Shown: positions 5,536-6,795 of the stretch, piece after piece
Layout: every line of letters begins with the position of its first letter
Position numbering within the stretch: position 1 is the first letter of the stretch
Assembly (NCBI GenBank): GCA_019420045.1
Contig: JAHZHY010000250.1
Coordinates: forward strand, 5,836-12,630
Source of the DNA: Clostridiales bacterium
GTDB lineage: Bacteria > Bacillota > Clostridia > Oscillospirales > Butyricicoccaceae
DNA: 6,795 bases
Direction: 5' to 3'
Made by a program: the position numbers and the translations under genes
Notes under the pieces: model-generated
Databases searched by the model: none
Told to the model about the DNA's origin: nothing
The model's input: only the letters and a program-made list of their open reading frames with translations

Positions 5536-6225
5536 ATGCTCAGTGAAGCCGCCGCCTTTTTGTTTGTCAATTCCCTTTATCTGATGCTGCGGGTATCCCC
5601 CGCCGCCGGCTCCTTCCCCCGGCCCCTCACCGCCGCCGAAGAGCGGGAGGCTCTGGAAAAATGGGCCCAGGGGGATGTGAAGGCCCGGAACACCCTGATC
5701 GAGCACAACCTGCGTCTTGTGGCCCATGTGATTAAAAAATACTATGCGGCCCGGGAGGAACAGGACGATCTGATCTCCATCGGCACCATCGGACTGATCA
5801 AGGCCATCTCCTCCTTTGATGCCAGCAAAGGAGCCCGCCTGGCCACCTATGCTTCCCGGTGCATCGAAAACGAGATCCTGATGCATTTCCGCTCCCGGAA
5901 AAAGCAAAGCTGCGAAGTATCCCTCTCCGAGCCCATCGACAGCGACAAAGACGGCAATGTGCTCTCTTTGGTGGATGTGATCCGCTGCGATGAGGACATG
6001 ATGGAAAAACTGGAACAGGACGAGAGGCAGCGTCAGCTGCTGGAAAAGGTGGAGCAGGTGCTGGAAAGCCGGGAAAAGCAGATCATCGTCATGCGCTACG
6101 GCCTGTATGACACCCAGCCCCTGCCTCAGCGGGAGGTGGCCGAAAAATGCGGCATTTCCCGCTCCTATGTGTCCCGCCTGGAAAAAAAGGCCCTGCTCAA
6201 GCTGCGCCGGGCACTGGAAGACTGA
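5536..6225 (+). CDS. sigK: Sporulation sigma factor SigK (pro-sigma-K)
   Basis: A 229-residue sigma-70-family factor that directs late mother-cell gene expression (coat and cortex) in sporulation. Region 2 spans about 53-121, with IEHNLRLVAH (55-64), DLISIGTIGLIKA (78-90) and RCIENEILM (108-116). Region 4 spans about 165-225, with the helix-turn-helix QREVAEKCGISRSYVSRLEK at 198-217. SigK is preferred over SigE because of HNLRLVAH and the FPRPLT junction at 27-32, which fits the FPQPL found after the Bacillus pro-sequence. The first 20 or so residues are hydrophobic (AAAFLFVNSLYLMLRV) and correspond in length to the pro-sequence removed by SpoIVFB in Bacillus subtilis, so processing is expected here too. 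The gene is uninterrupted: no skin-type element is inserted. A longer reading frame extends upstream to 5389, but the ribosome binding site and family alignment favour 5536. No terminator follows, so read-through into the next gene is possible. Confidence 0.95.
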   Translation: MLSEAAAFLFVNSLYLMLRVSPAAGSFPRPLTAAEEREALEKWAQGDVKARNTLIEHNLRLVAHVIKKYYAAREEQDDLISIGTIGLIKAISSFDASKGARLATYASRCIENEILMHFRSRKKQSCEVSLSEPIDSDKDGNVLSLVDVIRCDEDMMEKLEQDERQRQLLEKVEQVLESREKQIIVMRYGLYDTQPLPQREVAEKCGISRSYVSRLEKKALLKLRRALED

Positions 6226-6230
6226 TCCCA

Positions 6231-6259
6231 TTGCCTTTGGGCCCTATTTCGGGTATGAT
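6231..6259 (+). promoter_or_regulatory. Sigma-A-type promoter for the membrane protein at 6295
   Basis: TTGCCT (6231-6236; four of six -35 bases), a 17-nt spacer, and TATGAT (6254-6259; five of six -10 bases). The transcript would begin near 6266, about 29 nt before the ATG. This would let the downstream gene be expressed outside sporulation, independently of sigK. Confidence 0.6.
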
Positions 6260-6294
6260 AAGAAAAAAACACCGGGCAAAGGGGAGAAGCAGGG

Positions 6295-6795
6295 ATGGAA
6301 AAACGGCAGATGTGGGCCAGCCCCCACCTGGGAAAAAAGGGACATTACATCCGCTTCCTGCTGGGAGGCATAGGCGGAATCCTGCTTCTGGGGCTGCTTT
6401 TTTCCGTAGGCGGGGCCATGGTGCTGATGCCTCTGGGAACGAAAAAAGCCCTCCCCTCTTTGTTTCTCTGCCTGGGAACCGCCCTTCTCATGGGTGTGCT
6501 TGCCCTGAACCTGGGGCGGAAAAGCGCCATGGAATGCACTCTGTTCTTTGAGGACTTTCAGGGGGAACTGTATGTCTTTGACGCCCGGGCGTTTGCATCG
6601 GGCAAAGTGCCGGGCTTTTTCCAGGGCGCACGAACGACCCAGCGCATCCTTTCTTCCCTGGCCCAGAATCCCTCCATCCCTCTGGGAGCCCGGAAAATCA
6701 CCCGGGTGGAGGCCATCGTGCCCCACCGCATCTATTTTCTCCTGCGCTTACAGGGCCATGGGCAGGTCTATCTGCTCTCCCGCCGCCTGGAAGGG
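6295..6795 (+). CDS. Unrecognised two-helix membrane protein (C-terminus cut by window edge)
   Basis: I do not recognise the family. The 167 visible residues begin MEKRQMWASPHLGKKGHYIR, a basic N-terminus that should stay in the cytosol. Two hydrophobic segments follow at about 20-46 (rich in Gly and Leu) and 52-73. After them comes a soluble stretch from about 74 with mixed beta-like segments (LYVFDARAFASGKVPGFFQG, then ITRVEAIVPHRIYFLLRLQG), which would face the cytosol if both helices cross the membrane. No catalytic motif is visible. The ATG has GGGGAG 8 nt upstream (6281-6286), and a promoter precedes it. There are 69 nt between the sigK stop and this start. Codon use is like its neighbours. 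The adjacency to sigK gives no firm hint of a sporulation role, since the promoter looks vegetative. Confidence 0.8.
   Translation, partial: MEKRQMWASPHLGKKGHYIRFLLGGIGGILLLGLLFSVGGAMVLMPLGTKKALPSLFLCLGTALLMGVLALNLGRKSAMECTLFFEDFQGELYVFDARAFASGKVPGFFQGARTTQRILSSLAQNPSIPLGARKITRVEAIVPHRIYFLLRLQGHGQVYLLSRRLEG

Noticed and set aside
1..6795. CRISPR arrays, tRNA or rRNA genes, insertion sequences, transposases, phage genes or attachment sites
   Set aside because: None seen. The only repeats are the 25-bp pair, the 14-bp pair, the hexamer tract and local hairpins.

Overview
The window looks like a chromosomal segment from a GC-rich, spore-forming Clostridia, most plausibly an Oscillospiraceae/Ruminococcaceae-type gut Firmicute. 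The grounds are an intact sporulation sigma factor of the SigK family, strong AGGAGG-type ribosome binding sites, short intergenic promoters of the sigma-A type, intrinsic terminators, and codons ending mostly in G or C. The species cannot be told from the sequence alone.

Layout. Three genes lie on the minus strand and two on the plus strand. Reading leftwards from the divergent point near 5.4 kb, the minus strand carries a MATE-family efflux transporter (3938-5275), a cytosolic class C beta-lactamase-fold serine hydrolase (2109-3503) and an S9-family prolyl oligopeptidase-type peptidase (from 1799, running off the left edge without its last catalytic residues). Each appears to be its own transcription unit, with a recognisable promoter before it and, for the first two, an intrinsic terminator behind it. 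Reading rightwards, the plus strand carries sigK (5536-6225) and then an unrecognised two-helix membrane protein (from 6295, running off the right edge) with its own promoter.

Intergenic regions. The MATE gene has a promoter with a perfect TTGACA box, followed by a leader of about 120 nt that contains a complete intrinsic terminator before the start codon, so it is a good attenuation candidate. The 309-bp gap between the hydrolase and the peptidase holds a strong terminator, two further hairpins, a sigma-A promoter and two exact copies of a 25-bp direct repeat, one spanning the hydrolase stop codon and the other touching the -35 box of the peptidase promoter. The gap of about 430 bp between the MATE gene and the hydrolase holds the MATE terminator and an unusual purine-rich tract of about 110 bp with a 6-nt period.

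How the genes relate. Two cytosolic serine peptidases/hydrolases side by side suggest peptide scavenging or turnover, but they are not co-transcribed as far as the sequence shows. SigK is the late mother-cell sporulation factor and keeps a pro-sequence. I see no evidence for a multi-gene novel system. The most interesting signals are regulatory: the MATE leader terminator, the repeat-flanked terminator region, and the hexamer tract.
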